From: Bullera alba
Taxonomy: Eukaryota > Basidiomycota > Tremellomycetes > Tremellales > Bulleraceae
Reading direction: 5' to 3'
NCBI GenBank assembly: GCA_001600095.1
Contig: BCIX01000005.1
Span: 6,523-70,522 of the forward strand
DNA length: 64,000 nt
Shown one piece after another: positions 1 through 10,782 of this stretch. The translations under genes and the position numbers were made by a program. Under the pieces are notes generated by a model. The model ran no database searches. It was not told where the DNA came from and saw only the letters and a program-made list of their open reading frames with translations. Position 1 is the first letter of the stretch. Every line of letters begins with the position of its first letter.

Positions 1-428
1 CTTTTGGTCTTTCCACTATGGGATGTACAGGTCCAGTGCAAGCCCGAGGAGTATGGTGTCTTCGATCCACCAAGCGGTCAGACTTGTGGGCAGTATCTTG
101 ACGAGTTCCTCAGCTATGCGACTGGCTACGTGAACAACCCAGTGAGTCATCATCTACATCTTGTCGATGATCGAAGCTGATGTAATCAGGACGCTACTTC
201 GAGCTGCGAGTACTGTGGATATCAGAATGGACGGGAGTACCTCGCATCTTTGAACTTGAACGAGCACGTCGATGGTTGGCGTAACATCTGCGTGACGCTC
301 ATCTTCGTGATCTCGTCGTACTCCTTGGTCTTCATCCTTCTGTGAGTACACGATTTATACGTCACACAAACACACGCTGACCTCGATATAGCAAACTGCG
401 AAGCAAGAAGTCGAAGATTGCAGAGTGA
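1..428 (+). CDS. PDR-type ABC transporter, C-terminal fragment
   Basis: Only the last part of the gene lies in the window. Three exons (1-141, 190-341, 392-428) are joined by two short GTGAGT introns. The translation shows the usual end of full-size fungal ABCG/PDR drug-efflux pumps: a Cys-rich extracellular stretch (VQCKPEEYGVFDPPSGQTCG), the ATSSCEYCGYQNGREYL segment, then WRNICVTLIFVISSYSLVFILL as the last membrane helix and a basic tail KLRSKKSKIAE. Paired Cys residues in that last loop are characteristic of the family. The protein should sit in the plasma membrane and export hydrophobic compounds using ATP. The nucleotide-binding domains are outside the window, so substrate and completeness cannot be judged. 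Confidence 0.88.
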
Positions 429-772
429 TCAGTCTGTTGGCTACCCGAAGAAAATGGAGTCGTCCGCCGCTGTAATAGCCCGTAGCCTGGGGTCAAGAAT
501 GTCTATAATAGATGCATGCAGGAATTCAGCTATTGCTTGACGGTTGATCACCGACACGACACCATGCGCGGTGTCTGAGCGGACAGGAAGGATGCGGGAT
601 CGACGACACGTGGTCCGGAGGTCTAACTTGCAAGAGATCATTGATACCTGGGGCAAAAGCACAGATGCATAAGTAACTCCAGATCGCCGAAAGGTATGGC
701 TGACCAGGGCTGACCGCTTCTGCCGATGCAATTAACAAACTGGCTCCCTCGAGCCTCACTAGGCATTCCTGC
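429..772. other. Intergenic, convergent 3' ends
   Basis: Stretch between the transporter stop and the lipase stop. No ORF with exon-like splice signals was seen. It is expected to hold both 3' UTRs. Confidence 0.5.
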
Positions 773-2432
773 TCAAAGCGCCAAAACCGGCAGTGCTTTC
801 ACAGCAGCAACAGCTGCACCTATCAAAGGCGCTAGACCAGGCAGGCCTCGCTGAAGAGCCTCCGCGACGGCGTCTGTCACCGTGGAGATTCCCACTTTCG
901 ACTCTGAGCATCCTCCTGGCATAGGCCTGCCGTCAAATCGATCTCTGAAGAAGGCGATAGCTCGAGGGATAGTCAAGACCTCTTCCAGCTGACATGTGTC
1001 AACACCATGCTGATCGTCTTGCACTCACAATGTGGCCCACGGTCGGATCAGTGTTGGTGACGAAGTGAACATTCGCTCCGTTGGCACAGTAGCTGTTCAC
1101 CATCTTCACGGCAGGACCGTATGGTAGCTATGTAGGATATTTAGCACCGGGCATCAGAATGTCGGAGTGTGACGTACAATCTGGTCATTCTGGGCGTGGT
1201 ATACCAGCATCGGCATCATCGGTGTCTCTGCGGGACCACCGTTTCCGAGGATGAGCGAGTCGAGTATAGGCTATCTTGGCTCAGCGATATACGCTACACC
1301 TACATTCTCGACTCACCTTGATAGTAGTGGGCTCTTCCAACAGAGCCGCACCGCCGTCGAAGTATGCCCCGTCTTCGAAGAAGTCCTGGTTGGGATACTT
1401 GAGAAGCACGTCGACTCCACACTTTGTAGTGACAAATTCGGTGACGGCTTGGTATCGAGGAGTAGCAACAGAGTTGAGCTGAGTCTTGAAAGCCGGATAC
1501 GCAACACCAAGACCGTGAAACGAAACGGCGATGACTGATGAATCAGCGGTGATCATTCGTCTGTCAAACTCACAACCTGAACCTAGGCCCTTGTTGAGGT
1601 ATAAGGCTGCTGCGGTGAGGTTGGCAGGGGTTCCACCTTGGGCGACTCCGACAATGTTCAAGTCTGGAGCGTAGGATGCCTTTAGCGCCGCAGCCCAGGC
1701 AACGGCAGCGGCTCCTCCGGAGTAGCCCCACATGGCTAGTTTGACGTCCGAGGTCAAGCTGAGCGTTGAAAATGCTCTGGTCGCTCTCAGACTGTCAAGT
1801 ACCGCTCGACCCTCAAGACGTCCCGCAATCCAAGCGGAGCCTGGGCCTTGATAATCGGCAACTGTAACGATCCACCCTGAGACTGGTCAGCCATGTTGTG
1901 AGATGGTTGACATACCTTGAGCCAGGGCCGCTTGTATAATGATCAACTCGTACTGAGCAATCACATTCGAGCTATCCGACCCGAACTGATCTAAAGTGAT
2001 CGATCAGCAACAGCTCGTCGGCATAACCACTCACATTGGTACGAAGGGGCGCATTTTGACGCTCCGGAGTCCTCTGCCACTGCGAATGAGAGTACCCTAT
2101 CCTTCCTGTGCAGCAGCGGCACAAAGATGGTAGTGACTGTAGCGAAGGGGTTGCCATCTTGGTCTTGCGTTCGGTATAGTAGCTGGTACGTCGTGACCGA
2201 AGCCGCAGGTATGAAACCGAGCGCACCTCCGAGAACCTGCCGAGTCGCAAGGATGGTTCCTGGTTGGCTGGCTTGCCTGGAATGGTCAGTCGGAGCTGTG
2301 TATGCAGACTCACCATTCGGCAGGCGGGGTGTAGAAAGGATCATTCGCGGGCTGTTGAACTCGAGTCTGTATGGCTGCCGCTGCCGCATACCCCACGAAA
2401 CTCAGGAGGATTGCTACAAAGAGGAACCGCAT
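773..2432 (-). CDS. Secreted lipase, CalA/LIP family
   Basis: Predicted extracellular triacylglycerol lipase of the fungal secretory lipase family (Candida antarctica lipase A type). The ATG at 2432 opens a hydrophobic signal peptide (MRFLFVAILLSFVGYAAAAA), followed by YTPPAEW and the family segment YQLLYRTQDQDGNPFATVTT. The nucleophile Ser lies in GYSGG. The acid and base of the triad fit Asp in HAQNDQI and His in PTVGHI, near the C-terminus. The product is about 460 residues, usual for the family, with at least five short introns (first at 2277-2313). The gene converges on the PDR transporter and shares an upstream region with the GH74 enzyme. A secreted esterase with other substrates is possible. 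Confidence 0.87.
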
Positions 2433-2491
2433 TCTGTGTCGAGATGGCCGTGTTGACATCGATGACTCTCATCTTTGTGGATCCTGACGAG

Positions 2492-2498
2492 TTATATA
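2492..2498 (-). promoter_or_regulatory. TATA-like element of the lipase gene
   Basis: TATATAA on the minus strand about 60 nt before the lipase ATG, a plausible core promoter position. Confidence 0.45.
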
Positions 2499-2738
2499 GC
2501 CTCTGTCGTCTTCTCAACACACCAACACAGGACTGGAAATCCTTCTTGGATCTCGAGTGCAACCGGTAAAGCCCAACTGGGCTGACAGCCGGACCTGACG
2601 GCATCCATTAGCATCCGGTCCCACCATTCTAGCTTGGCTGTAGGTGATAGCGAATTAGCAGTGGATTGTGGACGCAGTACCGCGCTAAAGAACGCCAAAG
2701 CGCCTGTGTCGCACTACACTAGTGAGACTAGCGTACAA

Positions 2739-2778
2739 AGGTCTACAGAGGTCCACAGAGTTCCACAGCGGTCCACAG
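2739..2778. repeat. Tandem 10-bp repeat, 4 copies
   Basis: Four adjacent imperfect decamers of the form AGGTCCACAG (AGGTCTACAG, AGGTCCACAG, AGTTCCACAG, CGGTCCACAG). They lie about 300 nt upstream of the lipase ATG, so they could be a minisatellite or clustered protein-binding sites. Confidence 0.8.
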
Positions 2779-3397
2779 TCACTCACGATCCGTTCCTGTG
2801 CAATCACGATCTACTGCATGTCGTACGATGAGATCGATAGCAAGGGCGAGGTAGTATAAGGTACACAAGGTCAACGTCCGGACCCGCGATATGGGTTGAT
2901 GCCTAAAATTTTCGGATCCGAAATCGTGGGCGTTCGTGGGCCGGCTGTGGGAGCATGCGATGTCAGAGCGAGATACTCGGTCGCGGTAATACTTGCTGAT
3001 AGGTGCTGGGCAGCTGGTGCAACCTGCCGATTGGTGACCTGATACATGGGTCTCACAGACCTTCCAGCTTCCAAGCCGGTTACTTCGTACAAGCTATACA
3101 ACAGAGGCAGATCTCGGATCTTCGGGGGAACGCGATCGACATTCCGAATTACTTAGACGTCTTCGGGTCTGCTTCGCGAGGCTGCGCGTTCTCCTTTGTC
3201 AGCTTGGTCGAGTCACTACTGTCTTCTGACTCTTCTCTGAAACCTCCCGCCGAGTCATTGTACCAGTTCTACAGCCCAGATGCAAATAGACAGATTTACG
3301 CGGGGCTCTACAGCAAGCATGTCGATTATACATTGCGCCGTCAATTGACGATCTCTTTGTCTACTGATCTTCGCGGAATCTGCAGCCCGGTATCTAG

Positions 3398-5806
3398 TCA
3401 GATTCCCCCGGTACCTTTTCTGCCTCCACCCTTGCTTCCTACTATATCTGCTCGCAGGATTCCACGACCTCCTGTACCCATGTACACCCTCCCGTACACT
3501 CTCGGATCGCCTTGAATGAGTGTTGGCCCGCCGTACTGATGCGCGTCGTCGTTAATACGAGCCCAGGTGGATCCATTGTCGTCTGAGCGATAGAGGCCAG
3601 TGGTATTGTTGACGTCTCCCCACAGATAGCAGGACGGATGTACTCGATGAGGAGGCGCAGCGCCGAGGGTGAAGAGAACGGGGAGTACACCTTGAGGGGT
3701 CACTTGAGTCCAGGACGAGCCAAAGTCAGAGGTGAACCACACGCCGTATCGGCCGAGTGGGAGGTAAACGTGACCGGCGTGATCGAAGTCGACAACTGGT
3801 AGAGCGCCGATAGAAGGAAGTCCGAGAGTCGACCCAGTGGTGTTGCTGTAAGTCTTTCCGCCGTCGGTACTGAGATACCAAACTCCCGAGGTGTAGCTGT
3901 AGAAAGTACCGCTCTGAACCTTGTCCGAGGTGATGTTGGGCGTCTGAATACCTAGACCGACTGGAGATTGCCAGGTCGCACCATTATCGGGGGAGAAGTA
4001 GGGTCCAGAGACGTTACTTTGGACGTTGTTACCTTGGATAGGAGTTGAACCTGCTGACCAGACCAAACAGGTGCCCGCAGCATCGATCGCAATGGTACCG
4101 GCGTCGGTGAAGGTGGAGTTGATCAACGGCTGACAGGTCTTGACGGGCGACCAGGTATCACCACCATCATGGGAGACTGCAGCGTTGCGACATCCCGTCG
4201 AGGCGTTTTGAGGCAGCTGGTTCTGACCGACGCGAACCAGTGTACTCGGTTGATTTCCGGCATAGTCGAAACCGTTTGTGTTCGAATAGACGGGAAGCGA
4301 GAGCATGGGCTGTGGTGCGTCGAGATCGTCGTGCTTGAACCCATTGATGTCTCCGAAACCCGAGATCAGGTGTGCACCTTCTTTGGGTGAAGTCATTGCC
4401 AAGCAGAACGTCTCCTCTATACCCTGTGCTTTGATGTACCAGTTGGGTGAGGTCATGTTTGAAGCTGCTGAGACGAGATCGTCGGTGGCCCAAATGGTCG
4501 CTCCAGTGCCGTACATGACTCGATTGTCATCCCAGGGTGACATGAGTAGTGCAGTCATCCACCATCCAAACTTGGCAAGACCCTGGATAGGTGAAGGTGC
4601 TCCATAGCCGTTCCATCCTCCCGCCCAGTTGAAGCTCAGCCAAGGCACAGCTGTACCGTTATCCAAAGCTGCTTCCTCGATAGGGTGTCCCCAGTATCCT
4701 CCTGATCCTTCTGGGGTCGAAATCTGCGCAAGATCGACCCAGGAACCACCACCGTCTCGAGATAGATACAGCGAATCGAGGGCAGGTCCAGGATCGCGGT
4801 CGAGAGAGGTGACAACGAGTGTGTTAGGGTCGGAGTGGGAGACGCTGATACCACAGTAGCCGCCGATCGGGAGTGACTGGGGAAAGAATGGAGGGGGTGA
4901 GGAGTTGTTGGCGTTGGGAGTAATGTCCTTCCAGACTTGCGACGACGTGTTGAGGCTATAAACAGCGCCGTGGGTTAAGCCATAAGGTCCGGGACTGTCG
5001 CCGTAGGTGATATACATGGTGTCGTTTCGCAGGACCGCTTTCATTGGCTGAGGTGCAGTCGAAAGGGGTGTAGTAGCGTTTGGTGGAAGATTGGTCCAAG
5101 ACGATGGCTGACCTGGTAGTTTGGACCACGAGACACCTCCATCAGTAGAGCAGTATAGGCCTTCTGGAGCCGTAGCGCCGGCGTATACAGTGCCGTTGAT
5201 CTCGGGATCGAAGATGACAAAGGTGATGCCGATGGTGTTTGCGAAAGCATCGGGGAAGGCTGTGACATTTGACCAAGTCTTCGCTCCATCTTCGCTCTTC
5301 CACAGTCCTTCAGTCCTTGTCCCAAAGTAGAGCTCCTGCGGCTTGAACGGATTTACGGCCAGTCTCTCCCCATTGTTCCTTCCCAATTCGTTGGCTCCCA
5401 TGGGAAAAGGCGCAGGGTGAATATCGAAGGATTCGCCTTGGTCGCTGGACACGAAGAAGGCCGAGTTGTTGGAGGAAAGGTATCTGCCTTGTGCGAGATA
5501 CAACATGGAGGGATTGGTCGGGTCTAGGGCGATGGCTTCTGTGCCAAACAGATTGGAATCGGCCTCGCTGATGAAATCGGTCAATGGGATCCATTTATTG
5601 AGGGTGACATTCCATCTGTAGGTGCTGCCGATATCGGTACGGGCGTACATCAGATCTCTCTCGGACGGGTGGGCGATGATACCGGTGATGTAGCCTCCGC
5701 CAGTGACAGCGACGGCATTGTATTCGTAGGTGTAATCGGCAGTACCATCGTTGTTTCCGGATACCAGTCCGAGCAGGAGGACGGGGATGAGCGAGTAGAG
5801 TCTCAT
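3398..5806 (-). CDS. Secreted GH74 xyloglucanase
   Basis: An 802-residue protein in one uninterrupted exon, unusual in this intron-rich window. It starts with a signal peptide (MRLYSLIPVLLLGLVSG). The body is the GH74 twin seven-bladed propeller: repeated Asp-box-like SxDxGxxW blades (SSDQGESF, SEDGAKTW, STDGGVSW, SDDNGSTW). The two likely catalytic acids are the Asp of ARTDIGSTYRW near the N-terminus and the Asp in the segment starting FGWWMTALLMSPWDDNRV, ahead of the conserved YGTGATIW. No carbohydrate-binding module follows, and the C-terminus is a short Gly/Lys tail. It would cleave xyloglucan outside the cell, either as an endo-xyloglucanase or as a reducing-end-specific oligoxyloglucan hydrolase. 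Sequence alone does not separate these. Confidence 0.92.
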   Translation of the reverse strand: MRLYSLIPVLLLGLVSGNNDGTADYTYEYNAVAVTGGGYITGIIAHPSERDLMYARTDIGSTYRWNVTLNKWIPLTDFISEADSNLFGTEAIALDPTNPSMLYLAQGRYLSSNNSAFFVSSDQGESFDIHPAPFPMGANELGRNNGERLAVNPFKPQELYFGTRTEGLWKSEDGAKTWSNVTAFPDAFANTIGITFVIFDPEINGTVYAGATAPEGLYCSTDGGVSWSKLPGQPSSWTNLPPNATTPLSTAPQPMKAVLRNDTMYITYGDSPGPYGLTHGAVYSLNTSSQVWKDITPNANNSSPPPFFPQSLPIGGYCGISVSHSDPNTLVVTSLDRDPGPALDSLYLSRDGGGSWVDLAQISTPEGSGGYWGHPIEEAALDNGTAVPWLSFNWAGGWNGYGAPSPIQGLAKFGWWMTALLMSPWDDNRVMYGTGATIWATDDLVSAASNMTSPNWYIKAQGIEETFCLAMTSPKEGAHLISGFGDINGFKHDDLDAPQPMLSLPVYSNTNGFDYAGNQPSTLVRVGQNQLPQNASTGCRNAAVSHDGGDTWSPVKTCQPLINSTFTDAGTIAIDAAGTCLVWSAGSTPIQGNNVQSNVSGPYFSPDNGATWQSPVGLGIQTPNITSDKVQSGTFYSYTSGVWYLSTDGGKTYSNTTGSTLGLPSIGALPVVDFDHAGHVYLPLGRYGVWFTSDFGSSWTQVTPQGVLPVLFTLGAAPPHRVHPSCYLWGDVNNTTGLYRSDDNGSTWARINDDAHQYGGPTLIQGDPRVYGRVYMGTGGRGILRADIVGSKGGGRKGTGGI

Positions 5807-6375
5807 CCTGTATGTGAGGTGTTTGGGGGTCCATCTCGTTGCTGTGATGCCAGCTTATACAGCCGTATGCATTGGATGAGGCGAGAGGATCGATGATGCT
5901 TTGGGATCGCATGGACAGTCATGTTCATTCTCGGGCCGAAGCAATTGCGCCGGTGCGGGGAGAGTGGGGAGTTGTCGGGGGATAGATGACCCGTGCTGGA
6001 TATAGCACTGCAGCTTAGAGCGATCTTGCTACTGATAGAGCAAGGGTACAAGCCGAGGCTAGAGTACAACAACTAGTAGTTACCCGTCATAGCAAGGAGC
6101 CTGAGCCCATACGGCAGACCGGGCCGTGAGAATGAGGACAGATGAGGACTCAGGAGCGAGCACTAGACACTAGTGCGTTTTAGCAATTGCAGTCCCTCTC
6201 AGCTCGAAGCTAGGCTCGGGTCTGAAGCTGGTACGAAGCTCATCCTAAACGGGCCGAACACGCTCACCGAGTGGATCATGACATCGAAGAAGGTACAAGA
6301 ATATGGATTGGGTCAGCTCAATGTATCGTCAGGTCATCACATGGGAATAGCAAGAGCTCCGAACTATCCGCAAAC
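5807..6375. other. Intergenic upstream of GH74
   Basis: Promoter region of the GH74 gene and 3' region of the next minus-strand gene. No gene recognised. Confidence 0.5.
5854..5860 (-). promoter_or_regulatory. TATA-like element of the GH74 gene
   Basis: GTATAAG on the minus strand about 50 nt before the GH74 ATG. Confidence 0.35.
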
Positions 6376-7821
6376 TCAACAGCACCGGTCATGAGCGTCC
6401 CTCTCCGCCTCTTCCCACCACTTGGCCTCGATGATGAAGTCAATACACTGCCTCTCATCGGCAAAGACGGCCCAATCTCGCTCTTCCCAGCCTCTTGGCC
6501 CGATCTCATGCACCCTAGCTTCGTTGTTCCTCCATCTCCACCTCTCCACTGGCTCCTGCCATACCCAAATCACCGGCTTCTTCTGCTCGAGCGCCTTCAG
6601 CGCAGCTTTGATTTCATCATCACCAAATTTGAGCATCTTGGCAAGCTGGTCCGTCTTGGCTGCGTCGAGGTGTTGACCATTATGAACGGCGGCAGCGATG
6701 TCTTGTACATTGTTGGCTCCAGTCCGAGGTTTCGCGTCCTTGGCTGCATTCTTGACTTCGTTTTGCGGCGCCGCAAGTGGTTTCTTCTCGTCTTTGGCTG
6801 GTGCTTTGGTCGCGTCGGGCTTATCGGTGACAAGCTCGGATTCTTTACCCACCTCTTTAGGCTCATCCTTCGAAGCTTTGCCAGCGTCTTTCTTCCCTTC
6901 CTTGATCTGGTCTTTCCCTTTATCGGCTTTCGCTGCTTCCTCCGCATTCTTCTTCTCGACAAGCTTTCTCTTATGAGCATCCTTCATCTTCTGCGCCTTG
7001 ACCATTTCACCAAAGACTCTGTCGTTGACAGACGTCACAAGCGGCTCGTATTTCCCAGCGGTGTCCTCTGGCTTCCACCGTAGATAGTCCTCGATGCGAA
7101 GCATGAAATAGCGATGACCAAGGGTCAAGTATGCTCCAGCGGGTTCGGTCCATCGGCGGGGGAGTGGCTTCTAAGAGAGAGTCAGGATAGAGTGGTGCTT
7201 ATAGTCTACTCACTTCTGTCTGATAGCTACACTGTACTCCGACCGTAGCAAGGGTCAATTCCGGACCTTCCCGAGTCCAGGCAGCAGCCTCGGGACTTTG
7301 TCTCTCGATGATATGGCGTTGTGCATCGGTCCAGTCGTATTTTGACCAGAAGGCCTCTGATCGCAGCTAAACAGTCAGTACGATTCGACCATATCGGCAC
7401 TCACCTCATGGTTTAGCTTCGACAAGATCATTCCACAGTTGTAGCAAGATCTCCTCAATCGTACTCGGCACCATTCTGCTGACTTTGGGCTTGTCGCTCT
7501 CGAGGGCAGTTACTTCACCTCGCAGTTTGGCCAAGGCCTCTCGCTCGGTTCTTTCCCTCCACTGCTCGGTAAGCCACCCATCTTTGGTAACATCTATCAA
7601 GATCCACTGTGCTTGAACTCCCTTGGCGTATCTGTGATACGCGCCTTTCGGATCGGTGTTGATAGGTGGATAGTGTTGGCCAAGAGTCATGCGAGTGCAA
7701 ACCGGCCGAAGTGGCTGTGGGCCTAGCAATCCGCCGACTTGTCCTCTTTGGGCTTTGGGGGAGGTGGGGGCACGATGGCCAGTACGAGGGGTGGTGGAAC
7801 GATAGCTCGGTGGAGGGACAT
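6376..7821 (-). CDS. Unrecognised Lys/Glu-rich protein; frame uncertain
   Basis: No family recognised. Clear coding character exists in three stretches. An N-terminal segment begins at the ATG at 7821 (MSLHRAIVPPPL, Pro-rich). A middle segment contains TLGQHYPPINTDPKGAYHRY. The C-terminal part (from about 7355, with an intron just before KPLPRRWTEPAGAYLTLGHR) has a long Lys/Glu/Ala low-complexity linker and ends with a Trp-rich block (VIWVWQEPVERWRWRNNEAR). The three parts do not join simply. The ATG frame hits a stop at about 7725. The middle frame meets TGA one codon before a good GTGAGT donor at about 7405, while the alternative frame reading ILSKLNHE is open through that donor. Either short introns were missed, the locus is decayed, or the assembly has single-base errors in C/A runs. 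Exact start and length (about 400 residues) are unreliable. Confidence 0.5.
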
Positions 7822-8694
7822 GGTGTCTGGAAGAAGAGGGTGAGCGAGATTCTACTATTGGAACTCACAGTTCAAGGGGTGACAAGGTGGATCTGTCGCT
7901 AGTTTTGCCTATATAGTCAATAGGCTACGACAACAATGTCCGTCGCAGTCCGGTCGTCGAAAGGCTAGATTGGATATTTGCAACGCGTACGACATTTGAG
8001 CCGTATATCGTACACCCCTACCTCTCTAGTCCTTACTAGTCTGGCGTTTGGTTCATGACGCAATGATGTGTAGAGATCGTGGTCCTTTGTTCGCTCTGCG
8101 TAGCGTCTTCCCTTTCTGCACTAGAGCGAGAATACCGAGCGCATTGCGAATCGGCGTTGCGGATTCTAGCATCTTCGTCGCGGTACAGATGACCACCTTC
8201 GCGGCATCAGGTGGTAGCCGAGTACAGGGACAGCCGACTCTGATATCACCTGAGCGCTTGATCGACCGGTCATCGCTCCAGTGCGGTGTGCTGTGGAGAT
8301 CAGTAGTCCGCTTCGTGCTGACCCACTATGCTCGGGAGTCTGCCCGACTTGCCGCAGGAAGTTGTGTCTGCAAGTCGATATCGTGCATATGTGTCAAGCT
8401 GGCCCTGTTGTTGGTGATCTATACGTGTCGTATGTAGCATCGACGGCCTGGCAATGGCTTATAGCAGCAAGACTGTCGTATCGATTCGGTGTGCGACTGC
8501 GTGTTGACGTTGGGGCTGGGCGCGGATCAAAGCCCTGCGGCCTGCGGCCGGCGACTTGGCCCCAAGGCCGGATCGATACCGAGAGCAACGCTAAAGCCAC
8601 GTCATGAAACGAGCGCTCATGTTGGCCGACTGACGGCACAATACAGAGCGGGTATTGATGACCTTGAACGTCTTGCTATCATCAGTCAAATCCT
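7822..8694. other. Divergent promoter region before regulator 1
   Basis: Lies between the uncertain minus-strand gene and the Zn2Cys6 regulator. A possible 5' UTR intron of the minus gene (GTGAGT to CAG, about 7827-7868) lies at its left edge. Around 8540-8565 there are clustered CGG triplets (CTGCGGCCTGCGGCCGGCGAC) that could bind a Zn2Cys6 protein. No gene seen. Confidence 0.4.
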
Positions 8695-10778
8695 ATGACC
8701 GACGTTCCCAGCCGTGGGCGCTTGCCACGATCAAGGAAGACACGGCCTTGTGATCGATGTCGCCGAGCCAAAACGCGATGCACGATCAATGCCGACGGAC
8801 CACCCTGCTCTCAATGCCGTGATACCGCAAGGCCATGTACATTCGAGCTGCCCTCGGTCCCGAGACCGACACCAGCTTCACTCAGATCCGAAGAACCATT
8901 CTCAGACAACTCAACAGAGGACCCGGAGCCTTCTGCCAAGCGGACGAGATATGAGGATCAGGAGATAGGATCTTCGCAAAGTGCACCGGAACCTAGAAAT
9001 GGCTTCGATAGCCTCTCATCGGACAAGTACGAGGCGCATGGTGAGCACTACACTGAAGGCTCTGCTGACTTGCTCAGTCTTGACGGTGGTCTTGACGGAT
9101 GATTTACTGCCTATCCCATCTGCTCGTCGGCCTGGTACAACAGCTCTCGAACCGCGGAGCGTCAAGCAAATCGTGAGCGTCTGTTTTCGATCTCGCTTAA
9201 TGAGCTCGATAGTCTGGAGATGAACGAAAGCCCGTATTTGCGATCATGCAACCTCGTGACAGTGAGTCTAGCACCAAGACATGTTGCTGATACCCCTAGC
9301 CGATGGATCACTTGGTTCTCGCAGCTTGAAACTACTCCGGCAATTCTTGACGGGAAGTCCGCACCTACTCAGCGAGAATCAACTGCTCGAGACGTATGAG
9401 AAGATGGTCCAACCTGCACTCCCGATACTCCCATGTCCTGTGGCGTCCTTACCGCCGTCAATTATGGGGATCGTTCTCACTAGCAGTCTGAGCCACTCGT
9501 CGACCACGAGAAGTATAGCAGCAGCCGCAGCGACGCTTCTCGATGCGGAGGATATGGACTTTGGCCTGAACAGTCTCCACACTGTCGTTCGGTCAATCCT
9601 CAGACTGGGTCTCCGCACTGATGTTAATAGTGGGAAGACATACATTCTCCTAGCACAGGTGAGGAATCGCACAAGAGAGCAGGATTGACCATTGCAGGCA
9701 ATCGCAGTGGCTCAGCTACAAGGCCTTCACATTGATCCTCTTCGATGGTCCATACCTAAGAGCGAGCAGCATTTGCGAATCACTTTGTGGTGGACGTTGA
9801 GTATGCATGATGCTTGGTTGAGCTTTCGTGAGTCGCTGCAGCGAGATCAGGTCTGACTCCCCAGTACACTCCCGACCATGCTTGATGCAAACCCGCAACA
9901 ACTCTGTTCCCCTACCTCGGCGGACAACACTCTCAGCTTCTCTACCCAGGAGTGCAGACTCCTTCATCGCTTCTTGTCGCTTGGTTCTCATTGTCCGGTC
10001 ATTGCAAGCTCGAGTATGCGTTCTCGATAGCGTTACTTCGAAAACCCGACAAGAACGTGCCGAAGATGTACTGCTCATCAAATCCAGGCTCAAGGTATTA
10101 CTGGACGAATGGTCAGACTGGCGATTGAACGTCTCGCGGTCAACTGGAGAAAGTAAGTGGTCGTGTTTGGGCATACGCTGATAGTGTATAGATTCCTTCC
10201 TTGTACATGCTCTCGGCCTGACCTGTATGCTGCAGCGAATCTACTTGGAACTGGTACATGGCCTCGGATCGCCATTTCAGCCTGGATCGGACGATCTCGC
10301 GCCGTTTGAGGAGATGGTGGACTTTATCCAGGGGATGTCGCATGATGATGTCGATGGCTACTACCTAGTCTGTGAGTTTAGACCATCAATCTAGCTGACG
10401 ATTCCAGACGCATCACATGTCGTATCTTCGGTCACTTCGTGCTTGTTTAGAATCGCTATGGCGGATCCATCTGGTCCCAACACCGTCGCTCTCGACCTCT
10501 TGAGAAGACTGGTTTCTCGCCTCAAGGATCTTAGCGTCAATACCGATTGGGATGTGCCTTCGGCCGCACTTCGACGTGTTGCTGCTATCGAAGCGAGACT
10601 TGGCGATTCGGCGGACATGGCACCGGTTCTCTGCGCTCTGCGAGGTGAAGTTCACGAAATCTCGGCGCCTCAGCTCGACGCTCTAGACATTCTACCGCAG
10701 GAGGACATGGCGCCCTGGACACGGCTAGAAGCGGACTGGACGATAGACGACATTTTTGCATCTTGGGCATTACAATGA
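8695..10778 (+). CDS. Zn2Cys6 transcription factor 1 (candidate hydantoin regulator)
   Basis: Fungal binuclear-cluster regulator of roughly 590 residues. Exon 1 encodes the DNA-binding domain CDRCRRAKTRC then CSQCRDTARPC, giving all six zinc-ligand cysteines, preceded by a basic stretch (RGRLPRSRKTRP). A Ser/Glu-rich linker follows. Later exons carry the fungal-specific middle homology region, recognisable from an LRITLWWTLSMHDAW segment. At least six short introns are needed, the first from about 9028 to 9064. The gene ends DDIFASWALQ with TGA at 10776-10778, only four bases from the stop of the convergent carbamoylase. It is the only regulator next to the hydantoin-type enzymes, so control of that cluster is a reasonable inference, not shown directly. 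Confidence 0.85.
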
Positions 10779-10782
10779 AAAT

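Larger units (their letters stand above)
2433..3397. other. Intergenic between lipase and GH74
   Basis: Upstream region of the lipase and 3' region of the GH74 gene, both on the minus strand. It contains a four-unit decamer repeat (2739-2778) and no convincing gene. A plus-strand open frame at 3003-3515 runs into the GH74 coding region antisense and shows no recognisable protein features. Confidence 0.5.

Noticed and set aside
441..731. Minus-strand 96-codon frame between the transporter and the lipase
   Set aside because: Lies in the convergent 3' region, has no domain and overlaps other meaningless frames.
3003..3515. Plus-strand open frame of 170 codons
   Set aside because: Half of it is antisense to the GH74 gene, and it has low-complexity Pro-rich translation and no domain or splice signals.
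6271..7083. Plus-strand open frame of 270 codons
   Set aside because: Antisense to the Lys/Glu-rich coding exon; the Leu/Phe-rich translation is the expected mirror of that composition.
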